This document shows positions 44,787 to 52,022 of a stretch of 64,000 nt of DNA, piece by piece. Under the pieces are notes generated by a model. It searched no databases. It was not told the origin of the DNA and saw only the letters and a list, made by a program, of their open reading frames with translations. The stretch lies in the NCBI GenBank assembly GCA_032161045.1, contig JAVHTH010000001.1, one strand, 5' to 3'. The position numbers were made by a program, and so were the translations under genes. Positions within the stretch are counted from its first letter, which is position 1. Every line of letters begins with the position of its first letter. The stretch comes from Fervidibacter sinensis. GTDB taxonomy: Bacteria > Armatimonadota > Fervidibacteria > Fervidibacterales > Fervidibacteraceae.

Positions 44787-47700
44787 TCATTGTGCATCAC
44801 CACCAATCGCTTCGCAAACTTCGCTGAGAACTTCTTCAAACTTCCGAAGGTAATACGCAACATCGTAGCCATCAGCGGGGTTTGTTGCGATTTCCTTTCG
44901 TTTCGCGTTGCGATACGCGAAGGTAACACGCTCGCCTTCGCGAAAGCCAGCACGCTTTAAGAACTTATCAGCATCGCCACGCCCAACCCGCCGCGTAACC
45001 ACAACCCAATCCCAACCAGCACCCGATGCGATTTCGCTACGCACGCCATCCGCGTAAGCCAACGCGGCTTCTTTGCCTTCCGTTGCGTATTTACAAAGGA
45101 ATGTGGGCACGAATTCGGTTTGGAATTTTGGCTTATCACGCCCACGCCACTTTGAGCCTTTGATTTGGATTGGCGTGCCATCGGGTCGCAACACGATGTA
45201 GTTCTTCTCATCGCTAACGAAAGCAATGCAACCTTCCCACTCAATTTCCAATTTGAAAGGTTTCGGAAGTGCGGATTGAGCGGCTCGCAAAACCACTTCT
45301 GGCTCGGCGTGCATCACCACCACGCCATCGGTATCCGCTTCAACAACCACGCCACCTACGCTCTCTATTGCGTTAATCATCGCAACCAAAACCTTTCGCC
45401 CTAAGGTGGTTACTCGCTCGGCGGCTTCCATATCGTTATAGCGATAGCCACCAGTGCCATAGAAACCGTAAAGCGAGTTGATTAGGATTTTCATAGCCTG
45501 CTGGATAGCATCCGCTCGCTCATCGCCGCGTTTCGCTAAGGCTTTCCATTTTAGCCGCTCTGTAGTGAGCGTTTTTAGCCACCTGAGTGCGATTTGCTGC
45601 GTATCCTTTCGCGAGTGAATGCGATAGGAAAGCATGATGGTTGGATACAACGAAGCCACATCAAGTTTGCAGCATGGGTAGAAGAGCCCACGCCGAGCCA
45701 ACACCAACCCACCTTCGTAACTTCGCTTCGCGTCGGGTTGTGGTGGTTCGGTGTTGTGCTCGGCGGTGCGATAGTAGCGTTCTAAAATCCGCTCCCAAAT
45801 CCAAGCGGTTGATTTAACGCACACATCAGCGATAGGAAGTTTCGTAAGTTGTGCGATTGCTATGTAAGGCAACACCAGCCGCTTGAAAACCCGATAGCAC
45901 TCGTGTAAATCCCCTTCAAGGTAGGCTGCGAACTCAGCGGGGCGTGTGCGGAACGCTTCTGCGATTTCATCCGCACTCAACACCACGCGGTTGGGTTCGC
46001 AACAACCGAAGTGCTGTGCAACGGATTTCAAATCGTAGTGTTGCAGTTCCTTAGCAACGAAATCCCATCTGCAAACCAAGTGTAGCGTATCCACGATTTG
46101 CAAACCAAGTTCGTTTTTAACAACGCGAAATTGCAAAGGTTCGCCTTTGAGCGTGCCTTGCGTGCCAGCCACAGCCTGCTTTGCGTTCGCGTTCTCATCA
46201 AGAAACCAAAACGGGCAACGCACGCCCAACGCTTCTGCTTTGTGGATAATGTAAGGCAAATCAAAACCAAGCAAGTTATAGCCAGTTAGGATTGCGTTTG
46301 GGTTGTGTTTTGCGAAGTTTGCGATTTTGCTAAACGCGGCGTGCAGCAGTTCCTTTTCGCTTTCGTAAGCATCGGAACGCAAGATTTTCACTTCGGTGTT
46401 CTCTTCTGTTGCGAATAGCAAACCAATCGCGAGCAACTTGCCAGTTTTCAAATTGAGTTCACCATCGCCAGAGCGTTGCAAACCTTCGCACTCAATATCC
46501 AGCACTACGGTAGGTGGGGTTGTGAGCGTAACATTGGGAATTTCAATATCGTTAATCCCATCCCAATCTCGCCAGCCTTCCAAATCGCTTGGTTTGCAAG
46601 TTTCGGTTTTGTTTTCAAATCGCAAGATGATAGTGCCATCGGGTTCGCGTGCCGTGAGCGGTGCGTATTGTGGTGTGGCGATTTGCATTTGCGTTTTCGC
46701 ATCAGCATCCGCACGAGCATCCGCAAGGGCATCCGCAGCGGGCTCAGCGGCGGGCTCAGGCTGCGGGCTTTCGCGTGCGTTGTGAACTAAATCACCACCT
46801 AACCTATCGTTTTTGTGTTGAGTGCAAAACACCCCCCAATTTTCGCCGCGATTTTTGGCGATTTTCGGTGGAATTTTGGGTTTGCGAAACCAATCATCCA
46901 AAAGCCACGCATCTTCAAAATCAAAATCCGCATTCGCAAATCCACAATCGGCATCTTGCGATGGGGTTTGTTCGCGAGAGCCCACTGAGTGTGTGGGTTG
47001 CGGTTGCGGTGGCGTGTGCTGTTGTGTGGGGATGTGCGACGCGTGCGAACCCCCCGCATCGTTCGCAATCCCTTCATTGTGGGGTGTGCAAACGCCACCA
47101 ACCCCACCACCATCATCGCCACCAGCCCCGCCTCGCCTCCCATCGCCACCGCAGCCATCATCATCCCCATCATCATCGCCATCGGGTTGCGATGGGGTTG
47201 GTGGCTGTTGTGATGCGAACGCCTCGCCGCACGATATGCAAACCCAAGCATCCTTTGCGAACGCCACATCATCACTACCGCAGTGTGGGCATATCGGCAT
47301 GGCGTGTGTGTGATTTCGGAACGATGAGTGTGTAACCGTGTAACCGTTGTAACCGTAGTTTTCGGGTTTTTGCTCTATATGAGCCCCCAAATTAGGGAAA
47401 ACCTCAAAATCACGGTTCGTACAGTAACACAGTAACGCGAGCCCACCACCATCATCGCCACCGCAGCCATCGCCATCTCCAGTGTTATCACAGTTCACAT
47501 GGTTTGGCAAGGCGTTATGAGATTTCGGTTGGGTTGCTATAGTGGATTGCGAAGCCGAAGCGTGCCGCGAAACCGAATGCATTTGGTTAAACGCGGCGTG
47601 CTCAGGTTGCGTAGGGGATGCCGCAGGGCTGCCCGCTGGGGTTGCCTTGCGATGCTCTGCGGTGGGCTCTGCTTCCATATCGCAATCTAAGCAAACCCAC

Positions 47701-49952
47701 TCGCTACCAATCCAAACCCGCGTAAGCCTGCCGCAGCGTTCGCACGCGAGCGGGTTGGCATCACCAGCGGGGCTCGCTACAGCATCAGGCTGTGCGGTGG
47801 CGTGCTGCGGATGCGAAAGCATCAACGCATCACTATATAGGGTTTGATGCTTTTGATGCATCCCAACCGAAGCATCATTTGCATCAAATGCATCATGATG
47901 CTTTTGATGCTTTTGATGCATCCCTCGCGAAGCATCATTTGCATCAATCCCTATAGGGTGATGTTTTGATGCTTTCTCGGTGGCGAACCGCTCAGCCTCG
48001 TGCTTGCCATCCTCAGTGAGCACATACACGCCACGCTTGGGCGTATCCACATACCCACTCTCGTGAAGTTCTCGCAACGCCCGCTCCGTTAGGTTCTTGG
48101 CTGCGGTTGGTGTTTCCTTGCGAAGTTCGTTTTTAACGATGGCTATCAAGGCTTCCCTTCGCAAGCCTTCTGAGCCCGCTCTGTAGAGTTCTCGCAGCAC
48201 AACCCGCCTTGCACGCTCTTCATCGGTAACGGCGGGCTCTTCTGCGGGCTCAACACGCAAGCCATCATCTATCGCAAACCACACAACCTTGCTTTCTATG
48301 CGGTTGCCTACGATGCTCATCTTGAGAACTCGCGAAGTCTCCGCTTGCAATTGCATAACCACATCCACAGCACCAGTGATTGCGGTTGAGCCCAGCACGC
48401 CTTGCTCTTCATTGTGCTCACCTTTCCTATCGTGATGTATGAACAAGAATGCACAACCCGTGCGTTCGGCAACCGCTTTGATTGCATCAAAGGCTTCGTA
48501 AACAACATCGTAAGCGTTCAGGTTGCCTTTCGCGTTCTCAAGGGCTGGTCGCAAGAAGTGAATGAGCGTATCCACAACCACCAACGAAATCCCTTTGAAC
48601 TTGATTGCACGCTCAAGGGTTTTGAGTTCGGATATGCGGGGTTGCGAACCGAAATTCACACAATCCCAAAACAGCAGGTTAGGGTTGTTATCTTCACCTA
48701 AGGCGATTGCACGCTTTAAGGTAAGGTCTCTGCGTTCAAAAGCCAAAAACAGCACCTTGCCTTGTTGCGTTGGGAACTCAAGAAACTCCGCACCGCTCGC
48801 TACGCAAGCAGCGATGTTCAAAGCCACAAGGGATTTCGCTGTTTTGGGGCGTGCCGATAGGAGTGCAACATCCCCTTTCGCGAGCAAATCGCCAACAACC
48901 CACTCGGTGGTGTGCGTTCCGATGGCTTCTATGAGCGTGGCTGCGGTTGTGAGTTGCGGTATTGCTTGCTTCGCGTTGTTTAGCAACGCTGCGATATCAA
49001 CGCCCATCGCAACCGCATCCGCAGCATCGCCTTTCTCAGGGGCTTCTTTCCAATCCACAAACCACACATTCGCAAACCCCAACTCATCAATCAACGCATC
49101 CGATATCCTTTGCATATGCACACGCCCTTCCCTATCGTTATCATACCACAAGAGTATCCTACCGTTGCCAACGATATCAACGAGTTCGCGAAGCCTGCGG
49201 AGCGTTGGTGTTGCATTCGCACCGTAAGTAGCAACCGCTTGAACGCCAACGCTCCACAACGCATCGCATGCCTTCTCACCTTCAGTAACCACAACATCGC
49301 AATTGGGTTGCAACTTGTGAATGCAGTAGAGCGGCAAATCGCTAACCTTGTGAGTGCCAAGCCCCAGCGTGCCATCTGGTTGTTGCCATGCGAAGGTTTT
49401 CTTACCATCGGGATGCTCGCGGCGGATGTGCAACGCAACAAGGCTTCCATCCCGTTCGCGAATTTCGTAAGTTGTGGTTGCGATGCCGTTGCCATTAGCG
49501 TTGCCATTAGCGTGGTCGTTAGCGTTGTATGCGGTGTGTAGCGAGCCTGCGTTGTGAACAACGCTCGCATCATCCGCACCGTTGCTAACGAACGCAACGA
49601 AGTGGCGATACACATCGTGCTGGCGTTCATCACCGCACACAAAGCAGTGCACGAGAACCTTGCCATCACACAACTTCACATGCAAACTTGGGTTCTCATC
49701 GTAGCCATCATCGCCATGAGCGGGATTGAAACATTGTGTGCGAAACTCAACAACGCGTTCGCCATCAGCATCGTAACGCACACGCTCAACTTTCCTACCG
49801 CGTTGGCTAAGGAAATCAACGAGCGGGCTCAAATCGGATTTAAGTTCGCATAAGTTAAGTGATTTCGGGTGTTGACAATCTGAGTGGGTTGCGTTAAGAG
49901 CTTCATCAGGTGTTTCAGGGATTTGTTGGCTGGTATCAGTATTGATTTTCAC
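44787..49952 (-). CDS. Primase-helicase-family B DNA polymerase fusion protein
   Basis: A single 1,721-residue frame. Order: CHC2-like zinc site (Cys74, His79, Cys103, Cys106); TOPRIM fold (TEGEKACDA with Glu224/Glu226; YDNDREG with Asp271/Asp273); RecA/RepA-like ATPase (SARPKTAKS at 366-374, LVVVD at 457-461, FIHHDRKG); winged helix (about 580-655); linker with zinc ribbons (Cys737/740/754/757 and Cys888/891/905/908) and Gly/Asp- and Ala-rich repeats; 3'-5' exonuclease (Asp1152-Ile-Glu1154, Asn1226/Asp1231, Tyr1344/Asp1348); PolB palm (DVASLYP 1431, KILINSLYG 1488, ADTDG 1539). All catalytic residues are intact. No TPR insertions of protein-primed enzymes are apparent. The start is GTG overlapping the upstream stop, after AAGGAGGTG. 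It is a complete replication engine for the element. Confidence 0.92.
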   Translation of the reverse strand: MKINTDTSQQIPETPDEALNATHSDCQHPKSLNLCELKSDLSPLVDFLSQRGRKVERVRYDADGERVVEFRTQCFNPAHGDDGYDENPSLHVKLCDGKVLVHCFVCGDERQHDVYRHFVAFVSNGADDASVVHNAGSLHTAYNANDHANGNANGNGIATTTYEIRERDGSLVALHIRREHPDGKKTFAWQQPDGTLGLGTHKVSDLPLYCIHKLQPNCDVVVTEGEKACDALWSVGVQAVATYGANATPTLRRLRELVDIVGNGRILLWYDNDREGRVHMQRISDALIDELGFANVWFVDWKEAPEKGDAADAVAMGVDIAALLNNAKQAIPQLTTAATLIEAIGTHTTEWVVGDLLAKGDVALLSARPKTAKSLVALNIAACVASGAEFLEFPTQQGKVLFLAFERRDLTLKRAIALGEDNNPNLLFWDCVNFGSQPRISELKTLERAIKFKGISLVVVDTLIHFLRPALENAKGNLNAYDVVYEAFDAIKAVAERTGCAFLFIHHDRKGEHNEEQGVLGSTAITGAVDVVMQLQAETSRVLKMSIVGNRIESKVVWFAIDDGLRVEPAEEPAVTDEERARRVVLRELYRAGSEGLRREALIAIVKNELRKETPTAAKNLTERALRELHESGYVDTPKRGVYVLTEDGKHEAERFATEKASKHHPIGIDANDASRGMHQKHQKHHDAFDANDASVGMHQKHQTLYSDALMLSHPQHATAQPDAVASPAGDANPLACERCGRLTRVWIGSEWVCLDCDMEAEPTAEHRKATPAGSPAASPTQPEHAAFNQMHSVSRHASASQSTIATQPKSHNALPNHVNCDNTGDGDGCGGDDGGGLALLCYCTNRDFEVFPNLGAHIEQKPENYGYNGYTVTHSSFRNHTHAMPICPHCGSDDVAFAKDAWVCISCGEAFASQQPPTPSQPDGDDDGDDDGCGGDGRRGGAGGDDGGGVGGVCTPHNEGIANDAGGSHASHIPTQQHTPPQPQPTHSVGSREQTPSQDADCGFANADFDFEDAWLLDDWFRKPKIPPKIAKNRGENWGVFCTQHKNDRLGGDLVHNARESPQPEPAAEPAADALADARADADAKTQMQIATPQYAPLTAREPDGTIILRFENKTETCKPSDLEGWRDWDGINDIEIPNVTLTTPPTVVLDIECEGLQRSGDGELNLKTGKLLAIGLLFATEENTEVKILRSDAYESEKELLHAAFSKIANFAKHNPNAILTGYNLLGFDLPYIIHKAEALGVRCPFWFLDENANAKQAVAGTQGTLKGEPLQFRVVKNELGLQIVDTLHLVCRWDFVAKELQHYDLKSVAQHFGCCEPNRVVLSADEIAEAFRTRPAEFAAYLEGDLHECYRVFKRLVLPYIAIAQLTKLPIADVCVKSTAWIWERILERYYRTAEHNTEPPQPDAKRSYEGGLVLARRGLFYPCCKLDVASLYPTIMLSYRIHSRKDTQQIALRWLKTLTTERLKWKALAKRGDERADAIQQAMKILINSLYGFYGTGGYRYNDMEAAERVTTLGRKVLVAMINAIESVGGVVVEADTDGVVVMHAEPEVVLRAAQSALPKPFKLEIEWEGCIAFVSDEKNYIVLRPDGTPIQIKGSKWRGRDKPKFQTEFVPTFLCKYATEGKEAALAYADGVRSEIASGAGWDWVVVTRRVGRGDADKFLKRAGFREGERVTFAYRNAKRKEIATNPADGYDVAYYLRKFEEVLSEVCEAIGGDAQ
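47829..47963. repeat. Iteron-like repeats inside the polymerase gene, origin candidate
   Basis: Two 37-bp direct repeats (47851-47887 and 47911-47947), 60 bases apart, differ only at a few central bases. They are built from TTTTGATGC and GCATCATTTGCATCAA words, so TGATGC/GCATCA recurs many times. The block is flanked by an inverted pair around CTATATAGGGTTTGATGC (left) and GCATCAATCCCTATAGGG (right). It codes for the variable linker after the winged helix, where protein constraint is low. Plasmid origins often have such iterons in or near the rep gene. Confidence 0.6.
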
Positions 49953-50425
49953 TCTGCATCACCTCCTTCGGCGGCAGGATTACCCCTGCTGCTTCTTTTT
50001 TGCTCAACTTGGGTTACCCGCCGCCTACGCATGTATTCCCGCATATGGCGCCTGTGCTGACAGCGTTTTGAGCAGTATTTTTGGTGCACATATCCTGTAA
50101 ACTCTTTGCCGCACTCAATGCATACCTTCCGAACTCGCCGCCTCAAACTTTCCATCAGAGCGCCTATATCCCGCGGTGTTAACTGTCGCATCAACTTTTC
50201 TATTTGTTCTTTGGCTAACATACCCATCACCGCTATATACTTAGCCTGTGGGATTCCGATAACTCCATGTGCAGGGATTAGGGATACGCGCTGATGGAGA
50301 GGCAGAAACAATTTCTCATCATCGCCGCTTCGCGGAGAAACTCGCTCGCTTCCTTCGTTTAGCACTGTCGTTTCGTTGGAATGTTGACATGAGAGGTTTT
50401 CAATGTTATACTTTAATATTGACAT
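49949..50425 (-). CDS. Zinc-finger protein upstream of and coupled to the polymerase gene
   Basis: The 158-residue protein has a helical middle (PQAKYIAVMGMLAKEQIEK) and a C-terminal zinc finger CIECGKEFTG ... YCSKRC followed by a basic HMREYMRRRR. ATG 50425 has AGGAGGTG eight bases upstream; the longer frame to 50515 is not needed. Its stop overlaps the GTG of the polymerase (GTGA), so translation is coupled. The finger is paralogous to that of the 64-residue protein next upstream. It is likely a DNA-binding replication or control protein. A putative antisense RNA covers its start region. Confidence 0.75.
   Translation of the reverse strand: MSILKYNIENLSCQHSNETTVLNEGSERVSPRSGDDEKLFLPLHQRVSLIPAHGVIGIPQAKYIAVMGMLAKEQIEKLMRQLTPRDIGALMESLRRRVRKVCIECGKEFTGYVHQKYCSKRCQHRRHMREYMRRRRVTQVEQKRSSRGNPAAEGGDAE
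50384..50412 (+). promoter_or_regulatory. Promoter of putative antisense RNA B
   Basis: TTGACA (50384-50389), 17-base spacer, TATACT (50407-50412) on the plus strand, inside the early coding part of the leftward 158-residue gene. The expected RNA start is near 50419. Confidence 0.75.
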
Positions 50426-50484
50426 GCAAACTACACCTCCTATTGGGGGTTCATGCTGGCGGGTTAGCGCCCGCCTTTTTTCTT
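50419..50484 (+). ncRNA. Putative antisense control RNA B over the rep operon start
   Basis: From the promoter at 50384-50412 to the terminator at 50458-50487 a transcript of about 65 nt would form. It is complementary to the start codon and ribosome site of the 158-residue gene that is coupled to the polymerase. It would fold into a hairpin ACCTCC-TATT-GGGGGT (50435-50450), whose stem is the complement of the ribosome site, plus the terminator hairpin. In the mRNA the same hairpin has one C-A mismatch, so the antisense form is more stable. This is the design of counter-transcribed RNAs of plasmids. Inferred, not shown. Confidence 0.65.
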
Positions 50485-50487
50485 TTT
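50458..50487 (+). terminator. Rho-independent terminator of antisense RNA B
   Basis: Perfect six-base-pair stem GGCGGG/CCCGCC with loop TTAGCG, then TTTTTT-C-TTTTT on the plus strand. No plus-strand protein gene precedes it; the only fitting transcript is the short antisense RNA. Confidence 0.8.
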
Positions 50488-50492
50488 GCACT

Positions 50493-50687
50493 CTATTGCT
50501 TGCTTTTCTCTTCACGGTATCTCCGCATGTATATCCTGAAGTAGCATCGCCTACTGCAATACCTTGCCGAGGGATGGTAAGCGGTAAACTTCTTTCCGCA
50601 ACCTTCGCAAATTTTTTCGTGTTTGAACAAATCTGCGCGATGCTTTGCGAGAACTTTTGCCGCTTTACTTACTCTCTTGTTCATCAT
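50493..50687 (-). CDS. Small zinc-finger protein
   Basis: The 64-residue basic protein has CEGCGKKFTAYHPSARYCS followed by RRC and YMRRYREEK, the same finger as in the 158-residue protein downstream (CxxCGKxF ... YCSxRC ... YMRRxR). Two ATGs start the frame (50687, 50684). It overlaps the end of the 67-codon frame upstream by 23 bases, suggesting coupled translation. It is a candidate regulator of the replication operon. Confidence 0.65.
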   Translation of the reverse strand: MMNKRVSKAAKVLAKHRADLFKHEKICEGCGKKFTAYHPSARYCSRRCYFRIYMRRYREEKSKQ

Positions 50688-50868
50688 AAGCGGAGCACCC
50701 CTGCGTCGTTGAATTCAGCCCCAAACGGTGGCGGGAAGGTTGTTGTAGGGGTGCGGGTAGTTGCGCGAAGCAACATCTAACCGAAGGTGTATTAGGCCGG
50801 CAGGTTGTTTTACCCTTGACATCAGCGATACCATGCGTTATAAATGAATACGGCTGCTCATAAAGCAT
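50665..50868 (-). CDS. Possible 67-residue leader ORF of the replication operon
   Basis: ATG 50868 has AGAGGTG seven bases upstream and the frame ends inside the start of the zinc-finger gene. The peptide is low-similarity, Pro/Arg-rich and probably not a folded protein. Its value may be in translation: ribosomes passing it would open the next start. Putative antisense RNA A crosses its start. Confidence 0.35.
   Translation of the reverse strand: MLYEQPYSFITHGIADVKGKTTCRPNTPSVRCCFAQLPAPLQQPSRHRLGLNSTTQGCSAYDEQESK
50816..50844 (+). promoter_or_regulatory. Promoter of putative antisense RNA A
   Basis: TTGACA (50816-50821), 17-base spacer, TATAAA (50839-50844) on the plus strand, pointing against the replication operon. 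The expected RNA start is near 50851. Confidence 0.7.
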
Positions 50869-50926
50869 GTTGTAACACCTCTTCTCGGCTGTTTGTTTGG
50901 GGGATGGGTAATTCCATCCCCCCTTT
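50851..50926 (+). ncRNA. Putative antisense RNA A over the operon leader
   Basis: The transcript would run about 75 nt and end at the perfect nine-base-pair hairpin GGGGGATGG/CCATCCCCC (50899-50922) with only a short T tail (TTTCT). It is complementary to the ribosome site and ATG of the 67-codon leader frame. The terminator is weaker than that of antisense RNA B, so support is lower, but both share the same design relative to their target starts. Confidence 0.5.
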
Positions 50927-50935
50927 CTGCATTAT

Positions 50936-50964
50936 ATTATGAGCAAGATGCACCTTTCTGTCAA
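50936..50964 (-). promoter_or_regulatory. Promoter of the replication operon
   Basis: On the minus strand TTGACA (50959-50964), 17-base spacer, CATAAT (50936-50941). It precedes the leader hairpin, the 67-codon frame, two zinc-finger genes and the polymerase, all leftward. Confidence 0.75.
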
Positions 50965-52022
50965 CACTCTCGCAATCGTTTACACCTTCTACACTTAATT
51001 TGGATGAGAAAAACCTGCAAGGGCATGGCACGCTCTTGCTAATCCTTTAAATCATCTCCCACAATATCCGTACTAAGCGTGCTGACGGTAACTTGTGAGT
51101 CGGGAATCTTGGAAAGGCTCGCATCACATGAGAACGGAGCATTTGCGCGCAGGTTGATGGAAATGTTGGGCGCGCTCATTTAAACTCAATCCAAACCAAA
51201 ACTGCAAACTTTCGGCGATTGAATGGGGCGCATTTATATCAGCAAAGCAGGGTGATTGGCGCGCCAACTGAACTTACTTTAGAGCAAGCAAGGCGCTCGC
51301 CAAATCCTACCAGCCGAAAAACTTCAACTTGCAAATTAAAATCGTGCGCGAAAGCGATTGTGCTCTCAAAGTGGCGCGCTTTTGAACTTGTTGCCCTCAA
51401 CCAGTGTGCTCTTTCTCAAGCCGAAAGGAGTGGAAGCGCTCTCTTATCGGGCGAGTTGAAACGAATGCTGCAGGTGTTCTGTTGCTCCTTTCCACCCAAC
51501 GAAGCGAAAAACAAACCAAGATTGCGCGCATAAATCAAACCAATCACTAACCCATCAATAACCCAAACCGAGTTGTGAACTTACCTAAAATGGAGCGCCG
51601 AACTAACTTGCTTGGGTTCGTTCAAGCCAGAGTAAACCAACATATTCTATGCTGCGCGCTCTCGCTAAACCACGAACGGCGCGCCGAAACCCCCGGCCTA
51701 CTGCGGCAACCCTTACAGCGCTCAAAATTCTCGTGTTCAACATTTGCAAAGCGTGTGGTGGTTTCAGTGAGTTGTGTGAGTGGGCTGCGGGCGCGCTTGC
51801 TCAATTAACTCCACCTTAACCCCTTCAGAACGCGTGCTACTTCTGCGCACTCTCGCGATGAACGGCGCGCTTTTCAATCACTTCAGCACCCAAACTCGCT
51901 TAACAAATGCTCACGATTTTGGTATGGTTTGGGTTAGGCAAATGGGGTGCAGGCGCGCTCATTTAAACTCAACCGCAAATTACATGCTCGCTATTCAGCA
52001 CCACAAAACGAGTGTGGCGCGC
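50965..52022. other. Non-coding right part of the element, dense GCGCGC motifs
   Basis: About 1.05 kb with no credible gene. GCGCGC occurs at 51145, 51170, 51259, 51374, 51524, 51654, 51679, 51791, 51865, 51953 and 52017, usually as GGCGCGCT or GGCGCGCC followed by a pyrimidine-rich or TTTAAACTCAA tail (51170 and 51953 share GGCGCGCTCATTTAAACTCA). Spacing is 25-150 bases. It mirrors the left end (30371-32237) and suggests many binding sites for one protein. Confidence 0.6.

Noticed and set aside
46661..47335. Long plus-strand frames opposite the polymerase linker (224, 163 and 158 residues)
   Set aside because: They mirror low-complexity Gly/Asp/His and zinc-ribbon coding on the other strand, have no ribosome site, and look like shadows of the repeat-rich polymerase gene.
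47829..47963. CRISPR array
   Set aside because: Only two long repeats, no unique spacers of regular length, internal palindromes, and the block is inside a coding frame.
49480..49530. Functional repeat at the Asn/Gly/Ala run of the polymerase N-terminal part
   Set aside because: A short run of GTTGCCATTAGC-like 12-mers in frame looks like simple slippage in a linker, without the two-way word pattern of the iteron block.
44787..49952. Primer-independent (pipolin-type) or protein-primed polymerase
   Set aside because: The stretches between exonuclease and palm and between motifs A and B (about 45 residues) are too short for clear TPR insertions, and a TOPRIM domain is fused instead.
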